A stretch of DNA of 64,000 nt from Muribaculaceae bacterium (GCA_017405965.1 JAFQZK010000037.1:124001-188000); one strand, 5' to 3'; counted from the stretch's first letter, positions 51,173 to 63,646 are shown. A program made the numbers and translations. The notes: generated from the letters alone by a model not told the origin.

Positions 51173-52597
51173 TTATTCCCAGGCGTCCAGTTCATCGGCA
51201 ATCTCGGGGAGGTCGCTACGGTGGAAAACAGGGCTCTTGATGCCCTTGCGGCGTTGTTCACGATAATTCTTCAGTAACTTGAAGGCATATTTGCTGAGGA
51301 ACGCCAGGGCAATCAAGTTGCACAAGGTAACGAGGGCCATGAACAGGTCTCCCATATTCCACACAAACTCGAAACTGGCCACTGCTCCCAGGAACACAAA
51401 GGCGCCACCCGAAAGGATGCGGAAGACGGTGAGCACCCACTTCTTGTCGGTCAAGAAGCGGATATTGGCCTCGCCATAGTAATAGTTGCCGATGATGCTG
51501 CTGAAAGCGAACAGGAAAAGGGCGACAGCTATGAATATCGTGCCCCAACTGCCCACCTGCAACTCCAGCGAAGCCTGCGTGAGCTGGATGCCTTCAAGAC
51601 CTTCGGTATTGTAAAGACCGCTGATGAGGACAAGAAATGCGGTGCAACTGCACACGACCAAGGTGTCGGTGAAGACACCCAAGGCCTGGATAAGTCCCTG
51701 CTTGACAGGATGGGAAATGTCGGCAGTAGCGGCCACATTGGGCGCACTACCCTCACCCGCCTCATTACTGAACAGACCTCGTTTGATGCCCACCATGATG
51801 GTCATGCCCAAGCCTCCGCCAGCGACTTGCTCAAAGCCGAATGCGTTCTCGACTATCAACCGCAGCACATGAGGTATCAAGTTGAGATTCGTGATAACGA
51901 CATAGAAAGCCAGGATGAAATAACCGAGTGCCATGATCGGCACCATGACACTGCTCACGCGGGCGATGCGGTGAATGCCGCCAAACGCGATAAACAAGGC
52001 TATCGCAGTAATGATGCAGCCCACCACCAAGGGATCGAAACCGAAGGCCTTGTTCAACGCGCCACAGATGGCATTGCTCTGGATGGAATTATAGGAGAGG
52101 CCGAAGGTGAGCGTGATGAGCACTGCAAACAATCCCGCCATCCACTTGTTGTGCAAGCCGCGGCTGATGTAATAGGCCGGGCCGCCGATGAACGATTCGC
52201 TTGACGGACGCTTGAACAATTGGGCGAGCGTCGCCTCGACAAAGGCAGTCGCCGACCCGAAGAGTGCTATCAACCACATCCAAAAAATGGCTCCGGGACC
52301 GCCCACAGCAATGGCCGTTGCAACACCGGCCAGGTTGCCCGTACCCACACGCGTAGCCATCGAGACGGCAAAAGCCTGGAACGAGGAAATGTGCTTGCCA
52401 CTACTCTTGGATGACGAGTCGACAAGTTGTCGAAACATATCGCCAATCATGGTGAACTGCACAAAACGGCTGCGTATCGTGAAATACAGGCCACACAAAA
52501 TCAAGGCACCTATCAGCAGATAGGCCCACAGGGCATCATTAATCGATGTGATGGCGGTATTGAGGGCATCAAGATTGAGCGTCATGGAACGATTCAT
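51173..52597 (-). CDS. AGCS family sodium:amino-acid (alanine/glycine) symporter
   Basis: 474-residue inner-membrane transporter with about eleven helices. Family signatures: QAFAVSMATRVGTGNLAGVATAIAVGGPGAIFWMW near residue 75-105 and the conserved GLFSNEAGEGSAPNVAATA near residue 285. It takes up alanine or glycine with sodium. An ATG at 52585 is an alternative start and would remove four residues. Transcribed toward rsgA, perhaps in one message. The divergent GH2 gene begins about 100 bases away. Confidence 0.94.
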   Translation of the reverse strand: MNRSMTLNLDALNTAITSINDALWAYLLIGALILCGLYFTIRSRFVQFTMIGDMFRQLVDSSSKSSGKHISSFQAFAVSMATRVGTGNLAGVATAIAVGGPGAIFWMWLIALFGSATAFVEATLAQLFKRPSSESFIGGPAYYISRGLHNKWMAGLFAVLITLTFGLSYNSIQSNAICGALNKAFGFDPLVVGCIITAIALFIAFGGIHRIARVSSVMVPIMALGYFILAFYVVITNLNLIPHVLRLIVENAFGFEQVAGGGLGMTIMVGIKRGLFSNEAGEGSAPNVAATADISHPVKQGLIQALGVFTDTLVVCSCTAFLVLISGLYNTEGLEGIQLTQASLELQVGSWGTIFIAVALFLFAFSSIIGNYYYGEANIRFLTDKKWVLTVFRILSGGAFVFLGAVASFEFVWNMGDLFMALVTLCNLIALAFLSKYAFKLLKNYREQRRKGIKSPVFHRSDLPEIADELDAWE

Positions 52598-52670
52598 TTA
52601 TTTTGGCTATAAAAGTACTGCTTTTTCTTGAAACTGGTGGTCATTTGTTTCAATTTTGCTTAAGAATGAG

Positions 52671-52679
52671 TATATTTGC
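52671..52679 (+). promoter_or_regulatory. -7 box of the GH2-GH3 operon
   Basis: TATATTTGC exactly matches the consensus. The closest TTTG (52644-52647) is 23 bases upstream, slightly too far. Predicted start about 52685, just before the first ATG at 52687 and 14 bases before the ATG at 52699. Confidence 0.6.
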
Positions 52680-52698
52680 GACTTAAATGCAAGAAATT

Positions 52699-55600
52699 AT
52701 GAAACAGAATCAACTTCTCTTTATATTTGTGACATTGATGGCGTTGGGCGCCACAGCCCAAGTGATGAACCGTCCCATCGGGCAGTATCCCGGTAATCCC
52801 AATGAGTACTATGGGCCCAAATTGGTTCAGGACAATGAGTATGGTTCCCGTAACGTTGCACTCTATCGCACGGTCTATCAATCCTCATCATGGGATTTTA
52901 ACTTGACGTCACAACTGCTCACCGACGGCATCTATGACGAGCAAATGCCCACCTGGCTCAATGTCACCACGCCCGACGGTCCTGTAGCGCCCCACAAGCG
53001 CGAAGCCTGCATCGATGGCAACGAATGGACCAACAACATCGTGATGGGTAGCGACACTTGGCTACAATATGACTGGGAGGGCATGAACATCGACATCGAC
53101 GAGGTGGAAATGGTCTGCAGCATGGCCTACCGAGAGGAGGCACCACGAGGATTCAAGATTAGGTTGCTCACATCAAAAGACGGAAAGAAATGGAAAGTCG
53201 CCGATGAATGGAAAGGCGACTCACTGCCAGGCGAAGCGTCATGGAACCGCGTCCACAGCGACCCCAACAAAAACTCGGGAGATGACCTGTTGCCCACTCG
53301 CAAAATCGACCATACCTTCAAACTGAATGGCAAACCATTCTCCCACATGAAGCTGGAGATGGTCACCCCCAGCGCTGTACACTGGACCTTCACCGAACTG
53401 AAGATGCAGAAAGACGGTAAGCGTGCCACGGGCATCCTGCCGGCGACACATTTCGCCAGCGCCTGGCGCAGCCTGGGTAACAGAGATGAATGGGTTACTG
53501 TGGACTTGGGCGCTCCTGCTACCATCAACGGTATTAGTCTGCCCTGGGTCAACAATCCTTCTAGCGGCAATATTCAAATCAGCGATGACAACAAGAACTG
53601 GAAAACAATTGCAACGCTCTCTAATCATAAAAATGAACTCATCAAGTTGGATGACGTTACGGGCCGATATGTTCGCATCAACATGATTGAGCCGAACAAG
53701 AACAAGCAACCGTTCTGCCTCAAGGAGGTTCTCATCATGGGCAATGGTGGCACGATAGCCGTTCCACATGAGGCTGGCGTCTGTGAAGGCAACAAGTGGA
53801 TGCTGAATGGTGGTGACTGGCAGCTGACAAGGGCATCACATCCCGATGCCAAGCCTCTTGTAGCGACAGTGCCCGCAACTGTGTTGTCTAGTTACGTCAA
53901 CGCTGGGGCACTGCCCGACATGAATTATGACGATAACCTGATGCTGGCTTCAGAATCGTTCTTTAACGGGGACTTTATTTATAAGCGCTCATTTGACTTG
54001 CCTAAGGAAATGCAGGGCAAGCGTGTTTTCCTCAATTTTGACGGTATCAACTGGAAAGCCGAGATGACACTCAACGGTACCAAATTAGGACGTATTGAGG
54101 GCGCCTTCAAGCGAGGGAAATTTGACATCACACCCTATTTAAGAGATCAGAATAACGAGTTACAGGTGCTCATTATCGCCAATGCCAACCCCGGTGGCGT
54201 AAAGGTCAAGACCGAGAAGAATACCGACTTTAACGGCGGTATCCTCGGGGCCGATAATCCCACCTTCCATGCCACTGTGGGCTGGGACTGGATTTCTGCC
54301 ATCCGTGGGCGTGATATCGGCATCTGGGACGACGTTTACTTGACCAGTGCCGCCGACGTGACCGTGAGTGACCCTGTCGTGACCACTACGCTGGCCGAGG
54401 GCGATACCCTCGCGACCATGACGCCTGCCGTCATGCTCACCAACCATAGCGAACAGGCCGTGACGGGAACGCTGCATGGCCATATCGGAGAAATCTGCTT
54501 CGAGAAGCAAGTCACTCTCGCTGCTGGTCAGACCATCGAGGAATCGTTCAATCCCGATGCGTTCACCCAACTCAAGAATCAGCGGATGCGCCTGTGGTGG
54601 CCTAACGGCTATGGCGAGCCTTACCTGTACGATGCCAGTTTCTCGTTCACGGTTGATGGGGTGCAGAGCGATGCCGTCAACTTCAAGGCGGGAATCCGCG
54701 AGATGAAAACGGTGGATAAGGACACAAAACTGCGGATTTACATCAACAACAGGCGCCTGATACCGCTGGGCGGTAACTGGGCTTTCAGCGAGAACAACCT
54801 GAACTACCGTGGCCGTGAGTTTGACGCTGCCGTGCGCCACCACAAGGAGATGAACTACAACATGATACGCAACTGGGTGGGCATGACCGGCGACAAGGAA
54901 TTCTACGAGGCTTGTGACCGTTACGGCATCATGGTATGGCAGGACTTCTGGCTGGCCAATCCGGCCGACGGTCCCGATCCCGATGATGAGGCCATGTTCA
55001 TGGACAATGCCCGTGACTTTGTGCTCAAGATCCGCAACCATCCGTGCATCGGCATCTACTGCGGGCGCAACGAGGGCTATCCGCCCAAGACCATTGACAA
55101 CGGCTTGCGCAACACTGTGGCTACGATGCATCCCGGGCTGGACTATATCTCGAGTTCAGCCGATGATGGCGTGAGCGGCCACGGGCCGTATTGGGCGATA
55201 AGCGCCAAGGAGTATTTTGAGAAACAGACGGGCAAACTGCACACCGAGCGCGGCATGCCCAATGTGATGACCTATGAAGGCCTGAGCCGCACGCTCGATG
55301 GCGACCACCTGTGGCCGCAAAACCTCTATTGGGGCCGCCATGACTACACGATGGAGGGTGCTCAGCGTGGGGCCACGTTCAATCAAATGATTGCCGATAA
55401 CTTCGGTGAGCCGACATCGGCTGAGGAATTCTGCGAGTGGGCACAGTGGATCAACTACGAGGGCTATCGTGCCATGTACGAGAGCGGCAGCAAGGACCGC
55501 ATGGGTCTGCTCATCTGGATGAGCCATCCCTGCTGGCCCTCGATGGTATGGCAAACCTATGACTACTACCTGGAGCCCACGGCAGCCTACTACGGCGTGA

Positions 55601-56193
55601 AGCATGCCTGTGAACCGCTGCACGTGCAGTGGAACCCCGTGACCAACTTTGTCGAGGTGGTTAACCGCTCGGCAGGGAACCAAAAAGGTACGGCAAAGGC
55701 CAGCATCATCGACCTGAACGGTAAGACCTTGTGGGAAGAGATGATGGACTACATCTGTGACGAGGATATGAAACTCGACATGATGCAAGTCAAAGTACCG
55801 GCAGAGATTGCCGGAGCCTATTTCTTACGACTGACGCTGACTGACAGTCAAGGCAAGGTGAGCTCGACAAACGATTATGTGAACACGACCATTGAGGGCG
55901 ATCGCACGTCACTGCATGACCTGCGCCAAGCCCAAGTGAATGCCACCATTAATGGCAAAAGCATCACATTGACCAATACCGGCCAAGTACCTGCCGTGAT
56001 GCTGCGCTTGAACCTCAAGGGCGATGACGGGGAGCAGATTCTGCCCGTCATCTACAGCGACAATTACCTGCACCTGATGCCTGGCGAAAGCCGCACCATC
56101 GACATTGAATGGAAGGCCGAGGATGCACGCGGCACCACGCCCATAGTCGAAATCACGGGCACAAACCTGACAAAAACCACTGTACAATTATGA
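52699..56193 (+). CDS. GH2 family glycoside hydrolase with N-terminal F5/8-type domains
   Basis: 1164-residue exported enzyme (signal peptide QLLFIFVTLMALGATA). Residues about 30-370 look like two discoidin/F5/8 carbohydrate-binding domains (for example YQSSSWDFNLTSQLLTDG and VTVDLGAPATINGISLPW). Then the GH2 sugar-binding, immunoglobulin-like and TIM-barrel domains: acid/base Glu792 in CGRNEGYPP and probable nucleophile Glu850 in LHTERGMPNV. It most resembles the beta-mannosidase/exo-beta-glucosaminidase branch rather than classical beta-galactosidases. The start at 52699 gives a proper signal peptide; 52687 is an alternative. Its stop overlaps the GH3 start (ATGA). Confidence 0.87.
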   Translation: MKQNQLLFIFVTLMALGATAQVMNRPIGQYPGNPNEYYGPKLVQDNEYGSRNVALYRTVYQSSSWDFNLTSQLLTDGIYDEQMPTWLNVTTPDGPVAPHKREACIDGNEWTNNIVMGSDTWLQYDWEGMNIDIDEVEMVCSMAYREEAPRGFKIRLLTSKDGKKWKVADEWKGDSLPGEASWNRVHSDPNKNSGDDLLPTRKIDHTFKLNGKPFSHMKLEMVTPSAVHWTFTELKMQKDGKRATGILPATHFASAWRSLGNRDEWVTVDLGAPATINGISLPWVNNPSSGNIQISDDNKNWKTIATLSNHKNELIKLDDVTGRYVRINMIEPNKNKQPFCLKEVLIMGNGGTIAVPHEAGVCEGNKWMLNGGDWQLTRASHPDAKPLVATVPATVLSSYVNAGALPDMNYDDNLMLASESFFNGDFIYKRSFDLPKEMQGKRVFLNFDGINWKAEMTLNGTKLGRIEGAFKRGKFDITPYLRDQNNELQVLIIANANPGGVKVKTEKNTDFNGGILGADNPTFHATVGWDWISAIRGRDIGIWDDVYLTSAADVTVSDPVVTTTLAEGDTLATMTPAVMLTNHSEQAVTGTLHGHIGEICFEKQVTLAAGQTIEESFNPDAFTQLKNQRMRLWWPNGYGEPYLYDASFSFTVDGVQSDAVNFKAGIREMKTVDKDTKLRIYINNRRLIPLGGNWAFSENNLNYRGREFDAAVRHHKEMNYNMIRNWVGMTGDKEFYEACDRYGIMVWQDFWLANPADGPDPDDEAMFMDNARDFVLKIRNHPCIGIYCGRNEGYPPKTIDNGLRNTVATMHPGLDYISSSADDGVSGHGPYWAISAKEYFEKQTGKLHTERGMPNVMTYEGLSRTLDGDHLWPQNLYWGRHDYTMEGAQRGATFNQMIADNFGEPTSAEEFCEWAQWINYEGYRAMYESGSKDRMGLLIWMSHPCWPSMVWQTYDYYLEPTAAYYGVKHACEPLHVQWNPVTNFVEVVNRSAGNQKGTAKASIIDLNGKTLWEEMMDYICDEDMKLDMMQVKVPAEIAGAYFLRLTLTDSQGKVSSTNDYVNTTIEGDRTSLHDLRQAQVNATINGKSITLTNTGQVPAVMLRLNLKGDDGEQILPVIYSDNYLHLMPGESRTIDIEWKAEDARGTTPIVEITGTNLTKTTVQL

Positions 56194-58511
56194 TAAAACG
56201 CCTGATTATCATATCCTTAGCCCTCATTGCCATCTTAGGAAATGCAGCGCCTAAATATCCTTATCAGGATGCCAGTCTGCACCCCTCGGCACGCGCCCAG
56301 GATCTGTTATCGCGCATGACGCTTGAGGAGAAAGTCGGGCAGTTGGTGTGCCTCATGGGCTGGGACTCCTACGTGAGAAACGGGAATAAAGTAGCCGTGA
56401 GCGACAAATTCCGCCACGAGATAGACAGCCTGCACGTGGGTATGTATTGGGCGGTATTCCGCGCCGACCCGTGGACGCAAAAGACGCTAAGCAACGGTTT
56501 GAACCCCGCATTGGCCGCCGAGGCAGCCAACGCCATGCAGCGCTACGCCATCGAGCATTCACGCCTGGGCATCCCCATCTTCCTGGCCGAGGAAGCACCC
56601 CACGGGCACATGGCCATTGGGACAACGGTCTTCCCGACGGGATTGGGCATGGCCGCTACATGGAATACGGAGTTGATGCAGCAAGTGGGTGAAGTGATTG
56701 GTAAGGAAATCAGGCTGCAAGGCGGGCATATCAGTTACGGACCTGTGCTGGATTTGGCGCGTGAGCCTCGCTGGTCACGCGTCGAGGAAACAATGGGCGA
56801 AGACTCGTACCTGATTGGCGAAATGGGTGCAGCGATGGTACGCGGGCTTGGTGGAAGAGACTTGAGTCTGCCCTACTCGACCATAGCCACGCTTAAACAC
56901 TTCATCGCATACGGCGTTAGCGAGGGCGGACAGAACGGGGCCCGTAGCATCGTGGGGCCACGGGAACTGAAACAGGTGTTTATGGAACCTTTCAGGCGTG
57001 CCATCAACGCTGGGGCGTTGTCAGTTATGACGGCATACAATTCGCTGGACGGTGTGCCATGCACATCCAACAACACCCTGCTGGATGAAATCATGCGGTT
57101 GCAATTGGGATTTAGCCGCGGTTTTGTCGTGAGTGACCTGTTCAGTATCGACGGCCTGCGTGGCACCCATCACATCGTTGCGACAACCCAAGATGCCGCA
57201 ATCGCCGCTTTAACGGCTGGCGTAGATGTGGATTTAGGTGGTAATTGCTATCCACAACTCATCAAGGCCATCAAAGATGACAAAATAAAAGAAAGTCAGT
57301 TGGATTTGGCTGTATTGCGCGTGTTGAATCTGAAATTTGAGATGGGGCTATTTGAGAATCCTTATGTCAACGCCAAGGCAGCACAAAAGGAAGTCCATAA
57401 CGAGGCCGCCAGAGCTACGGCCCGTCAAGCAGCACTGGAGTCCATCACCCTGCTCAAGAACGACGGCATATTGCCTTTGAGCAAAAATGTGAAAGTTGCC
57501 GTTGTAGGGCCCAATGCCGATAATGTCTATAATATGTTGGGCGACTATACCGCCCCTCAGGCCGATGGCAAGGTGGTTACCGTCTATAACGGAATCAAGG
57601 CGATGCTTGGCGAGGCCAGTTGCGTCTATGCCAAGGGCTGCGCCGTGCGCGACACCAACGACTGCGACATTCCTGCGGCCGTCGAGGCTGCCATGCAGGC
57701 CGATGTGGTGGTTGCCGTGGTGGGCGGTTCGTCGGCGAGGGATTTCAAGACTTCCTACGAGGACACAGGTGCCGCTAGCGCCGAGCAAAAGTTCATCAGC
57801 GACATGGAGTGCGGCGAGGGCTTTGACCGCGCCACATTGGACTTACTGGGCCGCCAGATGGAACTGCTTGAAGCCTTAAAGAAAACAGGCAAGCCGCTCG
57901 TGGTGGTTTATATCGAGGGACGTCCGCTTAACAAGAACTGGGCCGACGAAAACGCTAACGCATTGCTGACTGCTTATTACCCTGGAGAGCAAGGCGGTAA
58001 CGCCATTGCCGACGTGCTGTTCGGCGACTATAACCCAGCCGGAAGGCTTCCCGTTAGTGTGCCGCGCCATGTGGGCCAACTGCCCGTATATTACAACAAG
58101 CCTCGACCAGTTGCTCACGACTATGTGGAGATGAGCGCACAGCCGCTCTACCCCTTCGGTTACGGCTTGAGTTACACGACATTTGAATACAGCGACCTCA
58201 CGATATCTGGACTTGATGCCACGTTCAAGGTGACTAACACCGGCAACCGCAAGGGCGACGAAGTCGTTCAACTCTATCTGCATCAAGACCACCCATCGGT
58301 CGTGCAACCCGAGCGCCAGTTAAAGGCCTTTAAGCGCATCATACTGGAGCCTGGCGAGACCCGCCAAGTGACGCTTAATCTTGATTATGATGACCTTGTC
58401 ATTGTTGGTGCCAATATGAAATGGAGCGTGGAAAACGGCACTTATCAGATCCTTATCGGGCCTTCAAGCAACGACATCCGCTTGAACGGAAAAATCACCA
58501 TCCCCGACTAA
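56190..58511 (+). CDS. GH3 family glycoside hydrolase (beta-glucosidase/xylosidase type)
   Basis: 773-residue exported exo-glycosidase. Signal peptide IKRLIIISLALIAILGNAA, N-terminal TIM barrel starting RAQDLLSRMTLEEKVGQLV, nucleophile Asp316 in FVVSDLFSIDG, alpha/beta sandwich domain and a C-terminal fibronectin III-like domain (EVVQLYLHQDHPSVVQPERQLKAFKRI). The ATG at 56190 overlaps the GH2 stop by four bases, so the two proteins are translationally coupled and should act on the same oligosaccharide. Substrate could be beta-glucosides, beta-xylosides or N-acetylglucosaminides. Confidence 0.92.
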   Translation: MIKRLIIISLALIAILGNAAPKYPYQDASLHPSARAQDLLSRMTLEEKVGQLVCLMGWDSYVRNGNKVAVSDKFRHEIDSLHVGMYWAVFRADPWTQKTLSNGLNPALAAEAANAMQRYAIEHSRLGIPIFLAEEAPHGHMAIGTTVFPTGLGMAATWNTELMQQVGEVIGKEIRLQGGHISYGPVLDLAREPRWSRVEETMGEDSYLIGEMGAAMVRGLGGRDLSLPYSTIATLKHFIAYGVSEGGQNGARSIVGPRELKQVFMEPFRRAINAGALSVMTAYNSLDGVPCTSNNTLLDEIMRLQLGFSRGFVVSDLFSIDGLRGTHHIVATTQDAAIAALTAGVDVDLGGNCYPQLIKAIKDDKIKESQLDLAVLRVLNLKFEMGLFENPYVNAKAAQKEVHNEAARATARQAALESITLLKNDGILPLSKNVKVAVVGPNADNVYNMLGDYTAPQADGKVVTVYNGIKAMLGEASCVYAKGCAVRDTNDCDIPAAVEAAMQADVVVAVVGGSSARDFKTSYEDTGAASAEQKFISDMECGEGFDRATLDLLGRQMELLEALKKTGKPLVVVYIEGRPLNKNWADENANALLTAYYPGEQGGNAIADVLFGDYNPAGRLPVSVPRHVGQLPVYYNKPRPVAHDYVEMSAQPLYPFGYGLSYTTFEYSDLTISGLDATFKVTNTGNRKGDEVVQLYLHQDHPSVVQPERQLKAFKRIILEPGETRQVTLNLDYDDLVIVGANMKWSVENGTYQILIGPSSNDIRLNGKITIPD

Positions 58512-58562
58512 AAACTGCCGCTGCTGAGCGACGGCACACGGGACAAGATACAATAATAGACA

Positions 58563-58600
58563 ACACAGGGCGCAGCATCGGCTGCGCCCTGTGTTTAATG
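58563..58600. terminator. Bidirectional terminator between GH3 and mutB
   Basis: Perfect 13-pair stem ACACAGGGCGCAG / CTGCGCCCTGTGT, loop CATCGG, then TTAATGG. The flanking genes converge. Confidence 0.88.
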
Positions 58601-58617
58601 GTTATGTCAGGTGAATC

Positions 58618-60756
<2,139 letters not shown>

Positions 60757-60766
60757 AGTCGTCTCG

Positions 60767-62611
60767 TCATTTTAACAGTTTAGCGTTGAAAGCTTTTAAT
60801 GTAGCAAGCACGTTGGTGCGAACGTTGATGAAGTGCTCAATGCCCAGGGCCTTGAATTCGTCGGTCTCGGGACCGGCAAGCACGAGCACGGCACGGCCGT
60901 CGAGTTCCTTCACTGCCTCGGGGATGAGGGCAGCATACTCGTCGTCGCTGGAGCAGAGCACGACAACGTCGGCCTTCTTCTCCATAGCGGCATCAACACC
61001 CTCCTTGACGGTCTTGAAACCGTTGTTGTCGATAAGCTCATAACCAGCGCAAGCGAAGAAGTTGTCGCTGAACTGGGCACGGGCCAGACGCATAGCCAGG
61101 TTGCCGATGGTGAGCATGAACACCTTGGGCGTGTTGGCAGCGTGCTCGGTAGCGAGGCGGATTTCCTCGAACTGCTCGGCCAGACGCTTGGTGTTGAGTT
61201 TCACGGCACCCTCTTTCTCCTCGTGGTGGCAGCCGCAGTGACAGCCGCAAGCCTCACGGGCGTCGGCCTTGTCGGCAGCCTTCTCGGTGAAGTTGGGGAA
61301 CTGGTTGGTACCCAGCAGCTGCTCACGACGCTTGGCCACCTTGTCGAAGCGCTCGTTGGCGGTAGCGTTGACAGCGTTGATGATATCGCCGCTCTCGAGC
61401 GCAGCCTTGAATCCGCCCTTGTCCTCCACGTCGAGGAAGAGTTTCCAACCCTGCTCGGCGAGGTTCTTGGTCAGCATCTCCACATAGTAGGAACCGCCGG
61501 CGGGGTCAACGACCTTGTCGAGGTGGCTCTCTTCCTTGAGCAGGATCTGCTGGTTGCGGGCGATACGCTCGCTGAAGTCATCACTCTTCTTGTAGGGAGC
61601 ATCAAACGGGGTGACAACGATGGAGTCCACACAAGCCAGGGCGGCACTCATGGCCTCGGTCTGGCTGCGCAGCAGGTTCACATAGCTGTCATAGATCGTC
61701 TGGTTGTAACGGCTGGTCTCGGCATTGACGTTCATCATGCACGAGTAGTCGTTAGCGGGATTGAACTGCTTCACGATGAGGGCCCACAGCTCGCGTGCAG
61801 CGCGGAACTTGGCAATCTCCATGAAGTAAACCGTCGAAACGCCCATGTTGAACTTGATGCGGTTAGCCACCTCATCGGCGCTGAAACCAGCCTCGGTCAG
61901 CATAGCCATCCACTCGGCGCCCCAAGCCAGGGCATAACCCAGCTCCTGGTAGATGTAGGCACCGGCGTTGTTCAGTGCCAGCGAGTCAACGCTGAGCACG
62001 CGCAGGTGGGCGACGGGCTTCACGACATTCATCAGCTCGGTGGCCATGGCAACGATGTCGCCAGGGAAGGGCTCACCGTGCTTGAAGGTGCGCTTGAACG
62101 GGTTGAAAGTGATACTGCCCACGAAGGTGTCCTCGCAGCCGTTCTCCTTGCAGAGTTGAACAAGCTCCTTGGCATACTTGATAGCGCACTTGGGGCAGCA
62201 CATGATGTTGATTTCACAGGCGGGAAGGACGATGCCCTGGAGGAGTTCCTTCAGGTCCACATCAGCACCATGCATGTGGAAGCCAATCGAGTTGATGCCC
62301 TTGTCGAGCACCTCGATAGCCTTGGCATTGGCAGCCTTCACATCGTCAACGTCGATGTTCTGGCGAACCTTCCAGTCGTTGTTGTAGCGGGTTCCGCGGA
62401 CATAGGGGAACTCACCGGGGAGTGATTTGGTCTGCTTCAGGTCAGCAATGTCCACGCTGCGATACAGCGGCTGGGCATTGAAACCCTCGTTTGTCCGCCA
62501 AACCATTTTCTTCTCAAAGTCGGCCCCTTTCAGGTCAACTTCGGCCTTGGCACGCCACTCCTCGGGAGTGACAGGCGCGAATTGGTCGAACAATTTCTTT
62601 GTTTCTGCCAT
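60767..62611 (-). CDS. mutA: Methylmalonyl-CoA mutase, small subunit
   Basis: 614-residue non-catalytic partner of MutB. It has the same two-domain plan, but the cobalamin domain lacks DxHxxG (the region reads [22 protein letters not shown]), as expected for small subunits. The linker at about residues 450-462 contains a Cys/His cluster, [13 protein letters not shown], that could bind a metal ion; I do not know it as a general feature of the family. Transcribed from the -7 box at 62706-62714, with a heptad-repeat leader. Confidence 0.95.
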   Translation of the reverse strand: MAETKKLFDQFAPVTPEEWRAKAEVDLKGADFEKKMVWRTNEGFNAQPLYRSVDIADLKQTKSLPGEFPYVRGTRYNNDWKVRQNIDVDDVKAANAKAIEVLDKGINSIGFHMHGADVDLKELLQGIVLPACEINIMCCPKCAIKYAKELVQLCKENGCEDTFVGSITFNPFKRTFKHGEPFPGDIVAMATELMNVVKPVAHLRVLSVDSLALNNAGAYIYQELGYALAWGAEWMAMLTEAGFSADEVANRIKFNMGVSTVYFMEIAKFRAARELWALIVKQFNPANDYSCMMNVNAETSRYNQTIYDSYVNLLRSQTEAMSAALACVDSIVVTPFDAPYKKSDDFSERIARNQQILLKEESHLDKVVDPAGGSYYVEMLTKNLAEQGWKLFLDVEDKGGFKAALESGDIINAVNATANERFDKVAKRREQLLGTNQFPNFTEKAADKADAREACGCHCGCHHEEKEGAVKLNTKRLAEQFEEIRLATEHAANTPKVFMLTIGNLAMRLARAQFSDNFFACAGYELIDNNGFKTVKEGVDAAMEKKADVVVLCSSDDEYAALIPEAVKELDGRAVLVLAGPETDEFKALGIEHFINVRTNVLATLKAFNAKLLK

Positions 62612-62643
62612 AAAAAATAGAAAATTTATATAGTAACCTTAAA

Positions 62644-62692
62644 ATAGTTTCTGGTTCTTAGTTTCTAGTCCCTAGTCACTAGTTTCTAGATT
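62644..62692 (+). repeat. Heptamer repeat array in the mutA leader
   Basis: Seven tandem 7-base units with YTAGTNN consensus (ATAGTTT, CTGGTTC, TTAGTTT, CTAGTCC, CTAGTCA, CTAGTTT, CTAGATT). It fills most of the predicted 5' untranslated region of mutA, which lies to the left on the minus strand. Confidence 0.6.
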
Positions 62693-62705
62693 CTTTTTCC
62701 AAGCT

Positions 62706-62714
62706 GCAAAGGTA
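62706..62714 (-). promoter_or_regulatory. -7 box of mutA-mutB
   Basis: Minus strand TACCTTTGC (62714-62706). Predicted start near 62700. No clean TTTG at the right spacing; TTCG lies 18 bases upstream. The remainder of 62612-63013 is non-coding. Confidence 0.55.
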
Positions 62715-62806
62715 CTACTATTTCCCGAATTACGAACCAATAATTTCAATATTCATTATTAAAAAAAGAAAAAACGACATTTGGCATCCGCCAACCTACT
62801 ACCCCA

Positions 62807-62830
62807 CGCTAAGGCGCTAAGACGCTAAAC
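62807..62830 (+). repeat. Tandem 8-base repeat
   Basis: Three units CGCTAAGG, CGCTAAGA, CGCTAAAC in the non-coding region between mutA and the S-component gene. Confidence 0.55.
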
Positions 62831-62945
62831 TTTTTCAATCAACCGATTATTTCAAAAAACTCAGTGCCTTCGAGGCTTGGTGCGGGGATGCGTGAGGATG
62901 CTATTCTAAACTCTAAACTGCAAGCGGCAGCGAGCATTGGAAAAA

Positions 62946-62978
62946 TTTGTGAATGTGAAGAAAATGTCATACCTTTGC
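62946..62978 (+). promoter_or_regulatory. Promoter of the S-component gene
   Basis: TTTG at 62946-62949, 20 bases, TACCTTTGC at 62970-62978. Predicted start near 62984, leader about 30 bases. Confidence 0.78.
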
Positions 62979-63013
62979 CAATCCAATGACTAACATCTAA
63001 TTCAAGAATCAAA

Positions 63014-63532
63014 ATGGAGAGTAACGCTACTGCAGTAAAACTGTATTCGTTGGGATGGCGCGAGACGCGCACCTATATGTTCGCCGTGTTGTTCATTGTC
63101 GGCAACATCGTGTTGCCGCAGTTGTGCCACCTGTTCCCGCAGGGCGGCCTGATCATGTTGCCCATCTACTTCTTCACGCTGATTGCCGCCTATAAGTTCG
63201 GCCTGCGTGTGGGCTTGCTGACGGCTGTGCTGTCGCCGCTCATCAACTCGATGCTGTTCGGCATGCCTCCCGCTGCCGCTTTGCCCATCATCACCATCAA
63301 GGGCGTGCTGCTGGCCATGGCCGCAGCCTGGATGGCAGGAAAGAGCAAGGGCGCTTCGTTGCTGGCGTTGATCGGTGTAGTGCTGGCCTATCAGCTGGTG
63401 GGCGGCCTCATTGAATGGGCCATTACCGGCAGCCTTGCCAGTGCATTACAGGATTGGAAACTGGGCTATCCCGGCATGATTCTGCAAGCCGTGGGTGGCT
63501 GGCTGGTGCTCAACCTGCTGCTGCGCCGCTGA
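63014..63532 (+). CDS. ECF-type transporter S component-like membrane protein
   Basis: 172-residue protein with five or six membrane helices and a short cytoplasmic N-terminus. The pattern AAYKFGLRVGLLTAVLSPLINSMLFGMPPAAALPII resembles the substrate-binding S components of energy-coupling factor transporters, which import vitamins or metals. No EcfA or EcfT gene is visible here, so it would share a common module. Substrate unknown: cobalamin-related cargo is tempting beside mutAB but has no sequence support. Monocistronic with own promoter and terminator. Confidence 0.68.
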   Translation: MESNATAVKLYSLGWRETRTYMFAVLFIVGNIVLPQLCHLFPQGGLIMLPIYFFTLIAAYKFGLRVGLLTAVLSPLINSMLFGMPPAAALPIITIKGVLLAMAAAWMAGKSKGASLLALIGVVLAYQLVGGLIEWAITGSLASALQDWKLGYPGMILQAVGGWLVLNLLLRR

Positions 63533-63567
63533 TACTGATTCATATTTCCCAAGAAATATAACACCAT

Positions 63568-63603
63568 AAAAAAGGGATGAGTAAAGAACTCATCCCTTTT
63601 TTT
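63568..63603. terminator. Bidirectional terminator after the S-component gene
   Basis: Stem AAAAAAGGGATGAG / CTCATCCCTTTTTT, loop TAAAGAA, followed by further T. Confidence 0.92.
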
Positions 63604-63646
63604 ATTCTCATGCGTCACCCCAGACTGCCAGGTCGATTATCATTGC

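Noticed and set aside
60833-62425. A 530-codon open frame antisense to mutA
   Set aside because: Long open antisense frames are expected opposite GC-rich, biased codons; the mutA product is well recognised.
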